From positions 124,001 to 188,000 of the forward strand of contig NZ_JAEIOT010000011.1 in assembly GCF_016342275.1 (NCBI RefSeq): DNA of 64,000 nucleotides, in the 5' to 3' direction. Positions 43,180 through 54,704 of this stretch are shown piece by piece. The notes beneath the pieces are model-generated. The model was not told where the DNA came from. It searched no databases and saw nothing but the letters and a program-made list of their open reading frames with translations. Source of the DNA: Corynebacterium marambiense (lineage in GTDB: Bacteria; Actinomycetota; Actinomycetes; Mycobacteriales; Mycobacteriaceae). How positions within the stretch are numbered: position 1 is the first letter of the stretch; every line of letters starts with the position of its first letter. Made by a program: the position numbers and the translations under genes.

Positions 43180-46100
43180 TCAGTTGGACAGGCCCTTGAT
43201 GTATCCGAAGCGGTGCTCGGTCGTGGAGATCGCCTGCTCGAGGAGGAACGGCAGCAGCTCCCGCCGGCCGTCGGCTAGGACGGGCTGATCGAGGATCACG
43301 GAACCCGATTCGGCCGCCGCCCGGTAGAGCGCGTCGGGAACCTCACCCAAGGCGCGGACGCGGATGGATGCCGCGGCCGCGATCTCGGCGGCGAAATCCT
43401 CGTCGGACACGGCCCGGATCCCGGCGCCGAGCGCACCGAGTTCCGCGGCGGTCGCGGCGGTCGCGGATACATCAATGTCCGTCCCGGTGATCTGGCTCGC
43501 GAGCTTCATGCGCAGAAGATCCCGCACCGCAGTGCCCGCACCGACGCGCACCCGCAGTGGCTGCAGGAGCGGCCGGTAGCGGAAGACATTGGATTCGGCG
43601 AGGAGTGCAGTGCGGTCGTGCTCCACGCCGAACTCCGTCTGCCACGCGTAGGCGTCGGCCTCCGCTGCACGACGCAGCCAGTGGTTGTCCGCCGGGGTGA
43701 GAGTCGGGCCGAGCTGCGCCTTGAACTCTCGCAGCATCTGGGCGATCCGTGTGCTCACGGAACCCGAGTGCAGCTCGTTGAGGTCACCCTCGGACCAGGT
43801 TCCCTGCTGCCCGATGTAGTTCGGGCCGCCGGCCTTCGCCCCGGAGCCGAGGGATGAGTTCTTCCAGCCGCCGAACGATTGCCGCTCGACGATGGCGCCG
43901 GTGATGCCGCGGTTGATGTAGGCGTTACCCACCTCGACGTGCTCGCGCCAGTAGCTGATCTCGTCGGTGTCCAGGGAATGCAGCCCCCCAGTCAGTGCGA
44001 AGCCGGTGGAGTTCTGCCACTCGACGGCCTCCTCCAGGGAATCTGCCCGCATGATCCCGAGCACGGGGCCGAAGCACTCGTGGGTGTGGAACCACGAGCC
44101 CGGCTCGACACCGTCGCGCAGACCCGGGGACCACAGGCGGCCACTGTCATCGAGCTGTCGTGGCTTGACCAGCCACCGCTCGCCCTCGTCCAACTGGGTC
44201 AACCCGCGGGCCAGCTTCTCGCCGGGGGCCTCGATGAGGTTGTTCATCGTGGTGGAGATGTCGGTGCCGTAGCCGACGTGCAGGGATTCGACGGCGTCGA
44301 TGAGCTGGTTGAGGAAACGCTTCGATTCACCGACCGAGCCGACCAGGATCACCAGCGACGCCGCCGAACACTTCTGGCCCGCGTGCCCGAATGCGCTGCG
44401 GTAGACGTCCGCCACCGCGAGATCCGGATCGGCAGACGGGGTGACGATGATGGCGTTCTTGCCGCTGGTCTCCGCATTGATGACCATGCGCGGCTTCCAG
44501 CTCCGGAACAGCTTTGCGGTCTCCGATGCGCCGGTGAGGATCACGGAATCCACGTCCGGGTGGCTCACCAGGCGCTTACCGGCCTCGTCTTCGTCTGCGT
44601 TGACCAGTTGCAGCAGGTCCTCACCGATACCGGCCTTGCGCAGTGCGGCGACCGCGACTTCGGCGCAGCGCACCACCTGCGGTGCGGGTTTGATGATGAC
44701 CGCGGCACCCGCGGCGAGTGCCGCGAACACGCCACCCATCGGGATGGCGACCGGGAAGTTCCACGGGGGAGTGACCACCACGACGCGGTAGGGCTCGAAG
44801 CGGACGCCGCGCACGCGGTCGAGGGCGCGCGCCGACTCTGCGTAGTAGCGAGCGAAGTCGATGGCCTCCGAGACCTCCGGGTCCGCTTCACCGACGGTCT
44901 TCCCGGCCTCATGGCTCATCACCGTGATGAGTTCACCGCGAGCATCTGCCAAGGCCTCGGCGGCCTTGTCCAGCAACGCGGCGCGCTCCGCGCCGCTCTT
45001 CGCCGCCCAACCCTCGCCTGCGGTCGCCGCACGGGTCACGGCGTCATCAATCTCGCTCACGGAGGTGACGCGCGCGGACTCCACCGGGCCGGGATCGCGT
45101 GACAGGGCGTCGAGGGCCCATTGCCGGTTCGCGGGCAGGGACGGGTCGGTGTCCGGTTCCCCGATGAAGTGGCCCGGTACCGCACCGGAGGAAGTGCCGA
45201 CCTTCCCCTTTTCCTCGGCTGTTCGGTCCTGAGTGCGGCGCGGACCGGCGGCCGTGGACCAGCGATCCGCCACGGATGAGCGGAACCGTTGCCGTTGACC
45301 CTGCATCGGCGTCAGTCCCTCATCGCCGGTGACATCCGGAGCGAACAGGGCATAGAGGAAGTTCTGCTTCGCGCCGTTCTCTTCGAGGCGGCGGACCAGG
45401 TAGCTCACCGCGACATCGAAGTCCTCGTCGTGGACGACCGGGGTGTAGAGGATCAGATCACCCACGACATCCCGCACGGCCCGGGCCTGCGAGGGTGCCA
45501 TCCCCTGAAGCATCTCGACGTCGAGCTGGTGCTCCACACCGCGCTCCACGGCGAGCTCGTGGGCGAGCGCGACGGTGTACAGGTTGTGCGACGCCACCCC
45601 GATACGGACGTTGTCCGCGTGCTCGGGCTGCAGAATCCAGTCCAGCAGTCGGACGTAGTTGGCGTCGACCTCGGCTTTGGTCAGGTACGGTGCCTGCTTC
45701 CAGTCGTGGATCTCCGATTCGACGCGCTCCATCGAGAGGTTCGCTCCCTTGACCAGTCGAATTTTGATCTTCGCCCCACCCGCGGCTCGCCGTTGCGCGG
45801 CGAACTCCGCCAGTTCCTGCAGCGCGCCGAGTGTGTCCGGAAGATAAGCCTGCAACACGATGCCCGCCTCCAACGGCAGGAACTCATCCTCGGTCAGAAG
45901 TTCGGTGAACAGGCGGATCGTCAGGCGCAGATCCTTGTACTCCTCCATGTCCAGGTTGATGAAGGGGTGCGGGTCGCGTGATAGTGCCTTGCGGTACAGC
46001 GGACGCAGGGTCTCCTTCAGTCGTTCGGTGTTGCCGTCGATGTCCCACGGGTTGAGCTGCGCACACACCGAGGACGCCTTGATGGAGACGTAGTCGACGC

Positions 46101-46656
46101 GGGGATTGTCCAGCAGATCGAGTGTTCGGTTCAAGCGAGATTTCGCCTCCCGGTCTCCGAGGACGGCCTCACCCAGGAGGTTGAGGTTCAGACGGAACCC
46201 CTGCTCGCGGGACCGGTCGAGCAGTTTGTTCAGGGCCGAGCCCTCGGCGTCGAGAACCAGGTGCCCGACCATCTGACGCAGGCGTTTCCGGGCGATCGGC
46301 ATGACGATGTTCGGCAGCCAGGGGGCGACGATCGACCCAGCGGTGACCAGGCCACGATCAACCGCGCCGACGAAGTCCGGGACGGAACCGCGGCCCTTCA
46401 ACGGGCTGGCGAGATTGGCCAGTTCCCGGGCGGAGACGTGATTGTCCTCGGGGCGGGCGACCCGGTCGACGAAGCCCATCGTGAAGTCGATGCCGTCGGC
46501 GTCGTGCACCAGGGCGGCGAGCTGCTCGGTGGACTTCGCCTCCTTCCGTGACTCGTCGGATCCGGTGGCATTGAGCCACGTCTCGGCGCGGGCGGTCGCG
46601 GCGTCGAAGACCTTCTCTACGTCGCCGGTGTTGGTGGGGGCCTGGGGGAGGGACAT
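43180..46656 (-). CDS. putA: bifunctional proline dehydrogenase / L-glutamate gamma-semialdehyde dehydrogenase
   Basis: 1158 residues. Oxidises proline to glutamate. N-terminal PRODH barrel (about 90-450): NLLGEAVLGDREA, VSIKASSVCAQLNPWD, FINLDMEEYKDLRLT, KIRLVKGANLSMER, ASHNLYT. The second domain is an aldehyde dehydrogenase: PPWNFPVAIPMGGVFAALAAGAAVIIKPAP, GASETAKLF, ETSGKNAIIVTP and the catalytic Cys in GHAGQKCSAASLVI. A C-terminal extension of about 200 residues completes the trifunctional-like length but has no DNA-binding motif I can see. Confidence 0.95.
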   Translation of the reverse strand: MSLPQAPTNTGDVEKVFDAATARAETWLNATGSDESRKEAKSTEQLAALVHDADGIDFTMGFVDRVARPEDNHVSARELANLASPLKGRGSVPDFVGAVDRGLVTAGSIVAPWLPNIVMPIARKRLRQMVGHLVLDAEGSALNKLLDRSREQGFRLNLNLLGEAVLGDREAKSRLNRTLDLLDNPRVDYVSIKASSVCAQLNPWDIDGNTERLKETLRPLYRKALSRDPHPFINLDMEEYKDLRLTIRLFTELLTEDEFLPLEAGIVLQAYLPDTLGALQELAEFAAQRRAAGGAKIKIRLVKGANLSMERVESEIHDWKQAPYLTKAEVDANYVRLLDWILQPEHADNVRIGVASHNLYTVALAHELAVERGVEHQLDVEMLQGMAPSQARAVRDVVGDLILYTPVVHDEDFDVAVSYLVRRLEENGAKQNFLYALFAPDVTGDEGLTPMQGQRQRFRSSVADRWSTAAGPRRTQDRTAEEKGKVGTSSGAVPGHFIGEPDTDPSLPANRQWALDALSRDPGPVESARVTSVSEIDDAVTRAATAGEGWAAKSGAERAALLDKAAEALADARGELITVMSHEAGKTVGEADPEVSEAIDFARYYAESARALDRVRGVRFEPYRVVVVTPPWNFPVAIPMGGVFAALAAGAAVIIKPAPQVVRCAEVAVAALRKAGIGEDLLQLVNADEDEAGKRLVSHPDVDSVILTGASETAKLFRSWKPRMVINAETSGKNAIIVTPSADPDLAVADVYRSAFGHAGQKCSAASLVILVGSVGESKRFLNQLIDAVESLHVGYGTDISTTMNNLIEAPGEKLARGLTQLDEGERWLVKPRQLDDSGRLWSPGLRDGVEPGSWFHTHECFGPVLGIMRADSLEEAVEWQNSTGFALTGGLHSLDTDEISYWREHVEVGNAYINRGITGAIVERQSFGGWKNSSLGSGAKAGGPNYIGQQGTWSEGDLNELHSGSVSTRIAQMLREFKAQLGPTLTPADNHWLRRAAEADAYAWQTEFGVEHDRTALLAESNVFRYRPLLQPLRVRVGAGTAVRDLLRMKLASQITGTDIDVSATAATAAELGALGAGIRAVSDEDFAAEIAAAASIRVRALGEVPDALYRAAAESGSVILDQPVLADGRRELLPFLLEQAISTTEHRFGYIKGLSN

Positions 46657-47340
46657 GAGTGGGTGTGCTCGCTTTCATGAATGGTCACCGGCATCCCGAC
46701 GTCGGCCGATGCGGCGGGTCGGTGGGTGATTCAGAGAACCGGACCCCTCTGTTCGGGGGCGCGGCGGGAACGCGGAGCGCCGGTGGCGGTCCGTTGGGAA
46801 ACCCGAAGTGGGTGATCGGCTGGATCGGGGTCAGACCGGTGGACGATCACCGACGGGGCGGCGACGGCCGCCGCACGCCTGGGCGGTGGCCGTGGTGGCC
46901 TCATGTGCGGGAGGCTGTACGGACAGGGTGGATGAGGTCACGTGTCACGCACCGCCTTTCCCGGGTGTCGGCATGTGTCCGGCAGAGAAACCACGGGAAC
47001 CGTGAGGGGATTTCGGGGTGTTCCATCCCACTGTTGGCTCTGCGGAGAAGTCTGTTTGCATAGTAACCCCTCACCCGAATCAGGGAAAGGTGTGATGGCA
47101 GGATCGGTGTGATGCTGTGTGGTGGTTCCGGGCGTGGTGGAGGTCCGGCGGAGCCTCCACCGGTCGCGTGGTTTCCAGCACTTTCATCGGGCGATTCCGC
47201 ATCGGTCCACCCGATGGTCAGGATGTTTTCCAGACCTTAGTATTGGGTCCGTCAGAATCTGCCCGGGCGCCTGCGTGGTCGTCGAGTGTGGTCGGGTACC
47301 TCCACGACGTACGGATGACGTACGGATAAGGAGATCCATC
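46657..47340. other. 684-bp divergent region between putA and a secreted-protein gene
   Basis: GC-rich, with no credible gene. It should hold the promoters of putA (minus) and the secreted protein (plus). I see a direct repeat of GTGTGATG (47089 and 47107) and an AT-richer patch around 47045-47063, but no operator I can name. Confidence 0.4.
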
Positions 47341-47718
47341 GTGAAGACATTCCTCGTTTCGTTGGCCACCGTCGCTCTCGCGGGCGCGGGATTCGCCGCT
47401 CCCGCACAGGCGGATCAGCTCGATGCTGAACTGGTGCTGTGGGCCACCGCCCAGATGAAGCTGACATCGTGTGACGCGATCACGCAGCAGGTGAAGGACA
47501 TCGCCGACACCTCCCCCGTGTCCGCAGCGCAGCTCCGTGAGAAGATTCTCGCGAATGTGGGGGTGGAGCTGAATGACCTGGATCCGACCATCGAGAAGAT
47601 CTACACCGCCTACACCGATGCGTTGGTCTCACGCGGTCGCGAATGCGGCGCAGTGACCGGGGGCGGGTTTGGTTCGCTGTCGAGCGGATCGAGTGGCTTC
47701 AACTTCGGTTCCAGCTAG
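47341..47718 (+). CDS. small secreted protein, 125 aa
   Basis: The GTG at 47341 is chosen because AAGGAG lies 8 bp upstream and a clean Sec signal peptide follows (MKTFLVSLATVALAGAG..., cleavage AQA near residue 22). The mature part is about 100 residues, helical, with two Cys (in LTSCDAI and GRECGAV) likely forming a disulfide, and a Gly/Ser-rich tail. No family recognised. Confidence 0.75.
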   Translation: MKTFLVSLATVALAGAGFAAPAQADQLDAELVLWATAQMKLTSCDAITQQVKDIADTSPVSAAQLREKILANVGVELNDLDPTIEKIYTAYTDALVSRGRECGAVTGGGFGSLSSGSSGFNFGSS

Positions 47719-47846
47719 TCACGTATCCGGCGTGTCGTGACGCGGAGCCCCGGTGGGTGGAGGTCCTGTGCACTTCCCTACCGGGGCTCCGGTGTGCCCC
47801 GAAGCGATATGTGTGACAGGGGTCACGCCAAAAAGTTGAGCGTATC

Positions 47847-47873
47847 GGGAACAACTTTGTGTCGAGCGCCGTT
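47847..47873 (+). promoter_or_regulatory. SigH-type heat/oxidative-stress promoter of dnaK operon
   Basis: GGGAA (47847-47851), 18-bp spacer, CGTT (47870-47873). This fits the corynebacterial SigH consensus GGAA-N18-21-(C/T)GTT. It lies 123 bp before the dnaK start and just upstream of the HAIR operator. Confidence 0.7.
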
Positions 47874-47888
47874 GTGATGGGTGAACAG

Positions 47889-47909
47889 GTTGAGTGGACC
47901 GCGCTCAAG
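47889..47909. promoter_or_regulatory. HAIR operator for HspR, dnaK operon
   Basis: GTTGAGT-N7-GCTCAAG against the consensus CTTGAGT-N7-ACTCAAG: 12 of 14 positions match. It sits 16 bp after the SigH -10, where HspR would block transcription. Confidence 0.8.
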
Positions 47910-47934
47910 GAGATTGTTAACATCGTCTCCGTAA

Positions 47935-47955
47935 GTTGAGTCGGGGACAGTCAAC
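47935..47955. promoter_or_regulatory. second, weaker HAIR-like site
   Basis: GTTGAGT-N7-AGTCAAC matches the HAIR consensus at 11 of 14 positions, 25 bp after the first site and 40 bp before dnaK. A further half-site (AGTTGAG) is at 47834-47840. Confidence 0.5.
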
Positions 47956-47995
47956 CACCGATAGACGACACAGACATACGAAGGAGAACCATCAC

Positions 47996-49831
<1,836 letters not shown>

Positions 49832-50008
49832 ATGACCGATCCGATCGGCACCGACAAGAACCCGGACGAGGTTCTCGAGGGCGACGCCGTGGCCACCGAC
49901 CTCCAGGAGGCGGCGGACACCGCCCACGAGCGCGCGGTGCACGAAGAGCAGGCCATCATCGACAGCGAGAACGAAGACAGCGACGAGGACGAGGAGGCCA
50001 CCCAGTGA
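49832..50008 (+). CDS. 58-aa acidic ORF between dnaK and grpE
   Basis: The ATG directly follows the dnaK TAG, and the TGA (50006-50008) overlaps the grpE GTG (GTGA). This spacing is typical of a translated operon member. The 58-residue product is rich in Glu/Asp, with helix-forming [24 protein letters not shown] and an acidic end ([11 protein letters not shown]). It may be a separate small protein, or the original GrpE N-terminus separated by a frameshift. It has no known homologue that I recognise. Confidence 0.55.
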   Translation: MTDPIGTDKNPDEVLEGDAVATDLQEAADTAHERAVHEEQAIIDSENEDSDEDEEATQ

Positions 50009-50712
50009 GCCAGGACGACGCAGCAGCAATGCCGGACAATCCCGGCGATCCGGCCGCAACGGATCCGGAGGCCACATCTCCGGAGCGCGCCGAGTCGGCG
50101 GTAGCCGATGCCGAGGCCGCAGCCGACGCCACGGAAACCTCCGACGCGGAAGCCGCCGACGCCGAGCTCGATGAGGCACTTGCCACCGTCGCCGCGGAGG
50201 AGGCCGCCGAGGATGCGGAGGCCGCCGCGGGTGGGGAACCGGATCTCTCGGCGGAGCTCGCCGAAAGGACCGAGGATCTGCAGCGGGTTACCGCGGAGTA
50301 CGCCAACTACCGGCGTCGCACCGAGCGGGATCGGCAGGCGGTCATCGCCTCCGCGAAGGCCTCCGTCGTCAACCAGTTGCTCGATGTCATCGACGACCTC
50401 GAGCTTGCGGGGCGGCACGGTGACCTCACTGGGCCCCTGAAATCCGTCAACGACAAGCTCCGCGGCGTATTCAACCGGCTCGACGTCGTCGAGTTCGGTG
50501 CCGAGGGCGACGAGTTTGACCCCGAGCGTCACGAAGCCGTCCAGGATCTCTCCGAGGGCGATGACAAGGTCATCGGCACCGTCCTGCGCCGTGGTTTCGC
50601 GATGGGGGACCGGCTGTTGCGTACCGCGATGGTGATCATCACCGACCCCCGGGAGTCCGCTCCCGAGGGTGACGGTGCTGAGGGTGGAGGCGACGCCACC
50701 GCCACGGAGTGA
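50005..50712 (+). CDS. grpE: nucleotide exchange factor GrpE
   Basis: GTG 50005, coupled to the small ORF before it. 235 residues. A long Ala/Glu/Asp-rich disordered start (about 1-75), the dimerising coiled coil ([30 protein letters not shown]), and the beta-wing domain ([44 protein letters not shown]). It releases ADP from DnaK. Confidence 0.95.
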   Translation: MSQDDAAAMPDNPGDPAATDPEATSPERAESAVADAEAAADATETSDAEAADAELDEALATVAAEEAAEDAEAAAGGEPDLSAELAERTEDLQRVTAEYANYRRRTERDRQAVIASAKASVVNQLLDVIDDLELAGRHGDLTGPLKSVNDKLRGVFNRLDVVEFGAEGDEFDPERHEAVQDLSEGDDKVIGTVLRRGFAMGDRLLRTAMVIITDPRESAPEGDGAEGGGDATATE

Positions 50713-50835
50713 CGTGGCGACGGGGCGGTGGCGACACCGCCCCGGTGTCCGGGTCCGCAGTCGCGGATCCTGGACACCACCGAACAACCTGAATCACACT
50801 GAACCCGTGCATGACGCGGAAGGAGGAGATGCCCA

Positions 50836-52017
50836 ATGGCTGAGCGTGAATGGGCTGAAAAGAACTACTACGCGGACCTGGGTGTCTCCTCGTCCGCATC
50901 AGCGGAAGAGATCAAGCGGGCGTATCGCAAACTCGCCCGGGACAATCACCCGGACAACCATCCCGGTGACAAGAACGCCGAAGAGCGCTTCAAGCGCATC
51001 GCCGAGGCCTATGATGTCGTCGGCGACGAAAAGAAGCGCAGGGAATACGACGAGATGAAAGCCATGCTCGCGTCCGGTGGACTGCGCGGCTTCGGCGGAA
51101 AAGCGGGGTCCGGCTTCCCGGGCGGGTTTCGCCAGGCGCAGGGGGACTTCGATGTCTCGGATCTCTTCGGAGGAGATGGAGGATTTACTTCGGAAGGGGG
51201 TCTGGGTGATATCTTCGGTGGCCTTTTCAACCGCGGCCACGGTCCTCGCCACGCAGCTCAACCGTCGCGGGGGGCCGACGTCGAAACTGACATCACACTT
51301 GATTTCCGGGAAGCTGCGCAAGGGGCGACGATCCCCGTAGAGCTCAAGGGGCCGGCGCCGTGTACACGGTGCCACGGCTCCGGCTCCCGTTCCGGCAAAA
51401 CCAGCCGGTGCGAGAGCTGTAGCGGAACCGGCTTCACGAGCGAGAGCCGCGGAGCCTTCGGGTTCTCCGCCCCGTGCCCCGACTGCGGCGGCAACGGTCA
51501 AGCCATCTCCGATCCGTGCGCGGACTGCTCCGGAACCGGAACCGTCAACCGGACGCGGTCCATCACCGTCCGGATCCCCGCAGGTGTCATCGACGGGCAG
51601 AAGGTGCGCCTCGCCGGACAGGGTGAGGCAGGCCCCAACGGACGTCCCTCCGGTGATCTCTTCGTCACCGTGCATGTCCGCAAGGACAAGGTGTTCACCA
51701 GAACCGGCACCACACTTGAGGTCGAGATCCCGGTCTCGTTCGCGGAACTGGCTCTCGGCGACACGATCACCGTGCCGACACTCGATTCGCCGGTTCGGGT
51801 GAAGGTCCCGGCCGGGACACCTGACGGACGGACCCTGCGGGTCCGGGGGCGCGGGATTCCGAAACGCGACGGGACGAAGGGCGATCTGATGGTCACCGTC
51901 AGGGTCACGGTCCCGAAGAATCTCGGTCCCGCGGCGACCAGTGCTCTGCGTGCCTACGCGCAGGCGGAGAAGGAATCCGGTTTCGACCCCAGGGCGGACT
52001 GGGCGGGATCTGCATAG
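50836..52017 (+). CDS. dnaJ: chaperone DnaJ
   Basis: ATG 50836 with GGAAGGAGGAG upstream. 393 residues. J domain with the HPD motif ([11 protein letters not shown], residues about 34-44), a G/F-rich region, four zinc-finger repeats CxxCxGxG ([36 protein letters not shown], about 176-243) and the C-terminal substrate-binding domains. A full type-I DnaJ that stimulates DnaK ATPase. Confidence 0.97.
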   Translation: MAEREWAEKNYYADLGVSSSASAEEIKRAYRKLARDNHPDNHPGDKNAEERFKRIAEAYDVVGDEKKRREYDEMKAMLASGGLRGFGGKAGSGFPGGFRQAQGDFDVSDLFGGDGGFTSEGGLGDIFGGLFNRGHGPRHAAQPSRGADVETDITLDFREAAQGATIPVELKGPAPCTRCHGSGSRSGKTSRCESCSGTGFTSESRGAFGFSAPCPDCGGNGQAISDPCADCSGTGTVNRTRSITVRIPAGVIDGQKVRLAGQGEAGPNGRPSGDLFVTVHVRKDKVFTRTGTTLEVEIPVSFAELALGDTITVPTLDSPVRVKVPAGTPDGRTLRVRGRGIPKRDGTKGDLMVTVRVTVPKNLGPAATSALRAYAQAEKESGFDPRADWAGSA

Positions 52018-52127
52018 ACGACGACGCCCGGGTCGGGTGGGGCGGCGACGGATCCCCACCGGCCCGGCATCCGGGCCGGTGACCCACCGGGTCGGCCACG
52101 ACATCCACACGAGGAGGTGAGGGAGCA

Positions 52128-52583
52128 ATGCCGCACAGTGACCGGCGGTTCCAGCCCCACGACGGCACCTCGCCGGACCACGAAGAGGTTTTCGTCATCT
52201 CGGTGGCTGCGGAGCTTGCGGGGATGCACGCGCAGACCCTCCGCACCTACGACCGGATGGGCCTGGTGACGCCAATGCGCACCCGCGGTGGGGGTCGCCG
52301 CTACTCCCGCTCCGATGTTGCGCTCCTCAGGGAGATCCAGCGCTTGAGTCAGCAGGAGGGGGTGAACCTCGCGGGCATCAAGGCGATCATCGACCTGACC
52401 CAGTCCAATGAACGTTTGCGCCGGGAGGTGGAGACCCTCAGGTCCGACAACCAGCGGTTGAGTGAGGCGCTCGAACGGGAGCGGAGAGCGCCGCGTACGC
52501 GGGGAGAACTCGTTGAAGTCCCCGAGTCCACGGCGGTCGTCATCTGGGAACCACGGCGGAAACGACGCAAGCGCCATTCCTGA
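52128..52583 (+). CDS. hspR: HspR, MerR-family heat-shock repressor
   Basis: ATG 52128 after GGAGGTGAGGGAG. 151 residues. MerR-type winged HTH (FVISVAAELAGMHAQTLRTYDRMGLVTPMRTRGGGRRYSRSDVALL), then the coiled coil LSQQEGVNLAGIKAIIDLTQSNERLRREVETLRSDNQRL and a basic tail. HspR binds HAIR sites with DnaK as co-repressor. Its sites stand before this operon and before clpB. Confidence 0.95.
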   Translation: MPHSDRRFQPHDGTSPDHEEVFVISVAAELAGMHAQTLRTYDRMGLVTPMRTRGGGRRYSRSDVALLREIQRLSQQEGVNLAGIKAIIDLTQSNERLRREVETLRSDNQRLSEALERERRAPRTRGELVEVPESTAVVIWEPRRKRRKRHS

Positions 52584-52598
52584 GAGGTACCGGGAACC

Positions 52599-52642
52599 GG
52601 GATCGCATCGGACCATCGTCCGGGTGCGATCCCAGTTTTTTT
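52599..52642 (+). terminator. Rho-independent terminator after hspR
   Basis: GGGATCGCA (52599-52607) pairs with TGCGATCCC (52625-52633), with an inner TCGGAC/GTCCGG stem, followed by AGTTTTTTT. It ends the chaperone operon. Confidence 0.9.
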
Positions 52643-52726
52643 GTTCCGGGGGGCTGGTTCCTTACTCCGAATCGGTAAAACCGGCGACATCCCATTCCTG
52701 AAAAAGAAGTGAGAAACATCGAAAAC

Positions 52727-52754
52727 ACCCCCGTATTAGGTATTTGCAAGGGGT
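52727..52754. promoter_or_regulatory. RamA/RamB-like boxes upstream of ald
   Basis: ACCCCCG (52727-52733) and AGGGGT (52749-52754) have the form of paired RamA C/G-stretches. ATTTGCAAG (52742-52750) resembles half of a RamB box. Both regulators control ald in C. glutamicum; assigned here by form and position only. Confidence 0.35.
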
Positions 52755-52824
52755 ATGTTGGCAAATTTTACTGGATCTAGAGAAATGGCTCGTCGGTGGC
52801 AGATTTCAGCTCTGGCGATGATGT

Positions 52825-52840
52825 TGTGTTGTGCCTCACT
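52825..52840. promoter_or_regulatory. GlxR-like (CRP-type) site upstream of ald
   Basis: TGTGT-N6-TCACT against TGTGA-N6-TCACA: 8 of 10 positions. It is 160 bp before the ald start in a 416-bp gene-free region. Confidence 0.4.
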
Positions 52841-52999
52841 GTGTCCGGTCATGCATTTAGTGATGTGCAACACAAGAAGAAGTGGTTAGGGTGGGGCTCA
52901 CTACATGGTCGGACCTGATCGACTCGCACCGGTGGGACTCCATCCCCGGCGCGAGCGTCGGGAAGGCCGTTCGTCATCACCGAACAAGCGAGGACCGTT

Positions 53000-54517
53000 A
53001 TGACTATCTACGCCAATCCCGGAACCGAAGGTTCCATCGTCTCCCCGAGGGAGCGCTACGACAATTTCATCGGCGGCGAGTGGGTTGCCCCGGTCGACGG
53101 TGAGTACCTGGACAACATCAGTCCGATCACCGGTGAGGTCTACACCCGCTTCGCCGCAGGTAAGGCCGCGGACATCGAGAAGGCACTCGACGCAGCCCAT
53201 GCAGCGGCACCGGGCTGGGGGAGCACCCCGCCCGCGGAGCGGGCCCTGATCCTGCACCGGATCGCGGATCGTATCGAGGAGCACCTCGAGGAGCTCGCGG
53301 TCATCGAGACCTGGGACAACGGCAAGCCGGTGCGCGAATCCCTCGCCGCCGATCTTCCGCTCGCGGTCGACCATTTCCGGTACTTCGCCGGTGTCACCCG
53401 CACCGCGGAGGGGCGTCTCTCCGAGATTGACGACAACACCGTGGCCTACCACTTCCAGGAGCCGCTCGGTGTCGTCGGACAGATCATCCCGTGGAACTTC
53501 CCGATTCTGATGGCCACCTGGAAGCTCGCTCCCGCGTTGGCTGCAGGCAACTGCGTGGTGCTCAAGCCTGCGGAGCAGACCCCCATCTCGATCATGCACC
53601 TGATGGAGATCATCGCTGACATTCTCCCCGCAGGTGTCGTGAACGTGGTCAACGGTCTCGGATCAGACGCCGGTGCGGCCCTGTCCGGCTCCGATCGGAT
53701 CGCGAAGATCGCCTTCACCGGATCCACCGAGGTCGGCCGACTCATCAACAAGGCCGCGGCGGACAAGATCATCCCGGTCACCCTGGAACTCGGCGGGAAG
53801 TCCCCGAACGTGTTCTTCGCCGACGTCCTCGACAAGAAGGATGACTTCCTGGACAAGGCGGTCGAGGGCATGGCGATGTTCGCGCTCAACCAGGGCGAGG
53901 TCTGCACCTGTCCCTCCCGTGCGCTGGTGCAGGAATCCATCATCGATGAGCTCATGGAGCTCGTCGTCGCCAAGGTTGAGAAGGTCCGGATGGGCAATCC
54001 GCTGGACACCGACACGATGCTCGGCGCGCAGGCCTCCGAGGAGCAGATGGAGAAGATCACCGGCTATCTCTCCTCCGGCCCCCAGGAGGGTGCCGAGGTG
54101 CTCACTGGTGGCGGGGTGGCCAAGATCGACGGCCTGAACGGCTACTACATCCAGCCGACGATCTTCCGTGGCGACAACACGATGTCGTGCTTCCGGGAGG
54201 AGATCTTCGGGCCGGTCCTCGGCGTTACGACCTTCACCGACTTCGACGATGCGATACGTATCGCGAACGACACCAATTACGGCCTCGGTGCCGGCGTCTG
54301 GACCCGCGACAACAACACCGCCTACCGTGCCGGGCGTGCGATCCATGCGGGGCGCGTGTGGGTGAACAACTACCACTCCTACCCGGCGCACGCCGCGTTC
54401 GGCGGGTACAAGGAATCCGGCATCGGGCGGGAGAACCACGCCATGATGATGGCCCACTACACCCGAACCAAGAACATGCTGGTGTCCTACGGCACCAAGC
54501 CCACCGGGCTCTTCTGA
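53000..54517 (+). CDS. ald: acetaldehyde/aldehyde dehydrogenase
   Basis: ATG 53000, with AGGA 6 bp upstream. 505 residues, full-length ALDH. Seen: [45 protein letters not shown], the catalytic Glu in LELGGKSPN, the catalytic Cys in [11 protein letters not shown], and [10 protein letters not shown]. Oxidises acetaldehyde to acetate with NAD+. It stands just after hspR, as in C. glutamicum, and before adhA, giving an ethanol-to-acetate pair. Confidence 0.93.
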   Translation: MTIYANPGTEGSIVSPRERYDNFIGGEWVAPVDGEYLDNISPITGEVYTRFAAGKAADIEKALDAAHAAAPGWGSTPPAERALILHRIADRIEEHLEELAVIETWDNGKPVRESLAADLPLAVDHFRYFAGVTRTAEGRLSEIDDNTVAYHFQEPLGVVGQIIPWNFPILMATWKLAPALAAGNCVVLKPAEQTPISIMHLMEIIADILPAGVVNVVNGLGSDAGAALSGSDRIAKIAFTGSTEVGRLINKAAADKIIPVTLELGGKSPNVFFADVLDKKDDFLDKAVEGMAMFALNQGEVCTCPSRALVQESIIDELMELVVAKVEKVRMGNPLDTDTMLGAQASEEQMEKITGYLSSGPQEGAEVLTGGGVAKIDGLNGYYIQPTIFRGDNTMSCFREEIFGPVLGVTTFTDFDDAIRIANDTNYGLGAGVWTRDNNTAYRAGRAIHAGRVWVNNYHSYPAHAAFGGYKESGIGRENHAMMMAHYTRTKNMLVSYGTKPTGLF

Positions 54518-54612
54518 GCCTGGGTGGTGCCGGGCGTTCGCTGAACCTTCCGGCACCACCACCGCACATTCCGGTCAGGTACACACATCCCGTGTGACCT
54601 GGCCGGAGGCAT

Positions 54613-54678
54613 GTTCCCCCACTGTTGAAAATAGTTGCCAATTGGCTTTTATGCAAGGGGGTGGCTCCACCCACCCCT
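54613..54678. promoter_or_regulatory. RamA-like C/G-stretches upstream of adhA
   Basis: TTCCCCCA (54613-54620), AGGGGGT (54656-54662), ACCCA (54669-54673) and ACCCCT (54673-54678) lie 27-92 bp before adhA. Their form matches RamA binding stretches, and similar boxes precede ald. Inferred. Confidence 0.35.
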
Positions 54679-54704
54679 GTTCATCCCTACACGAGGAGAT
54701 TCCC

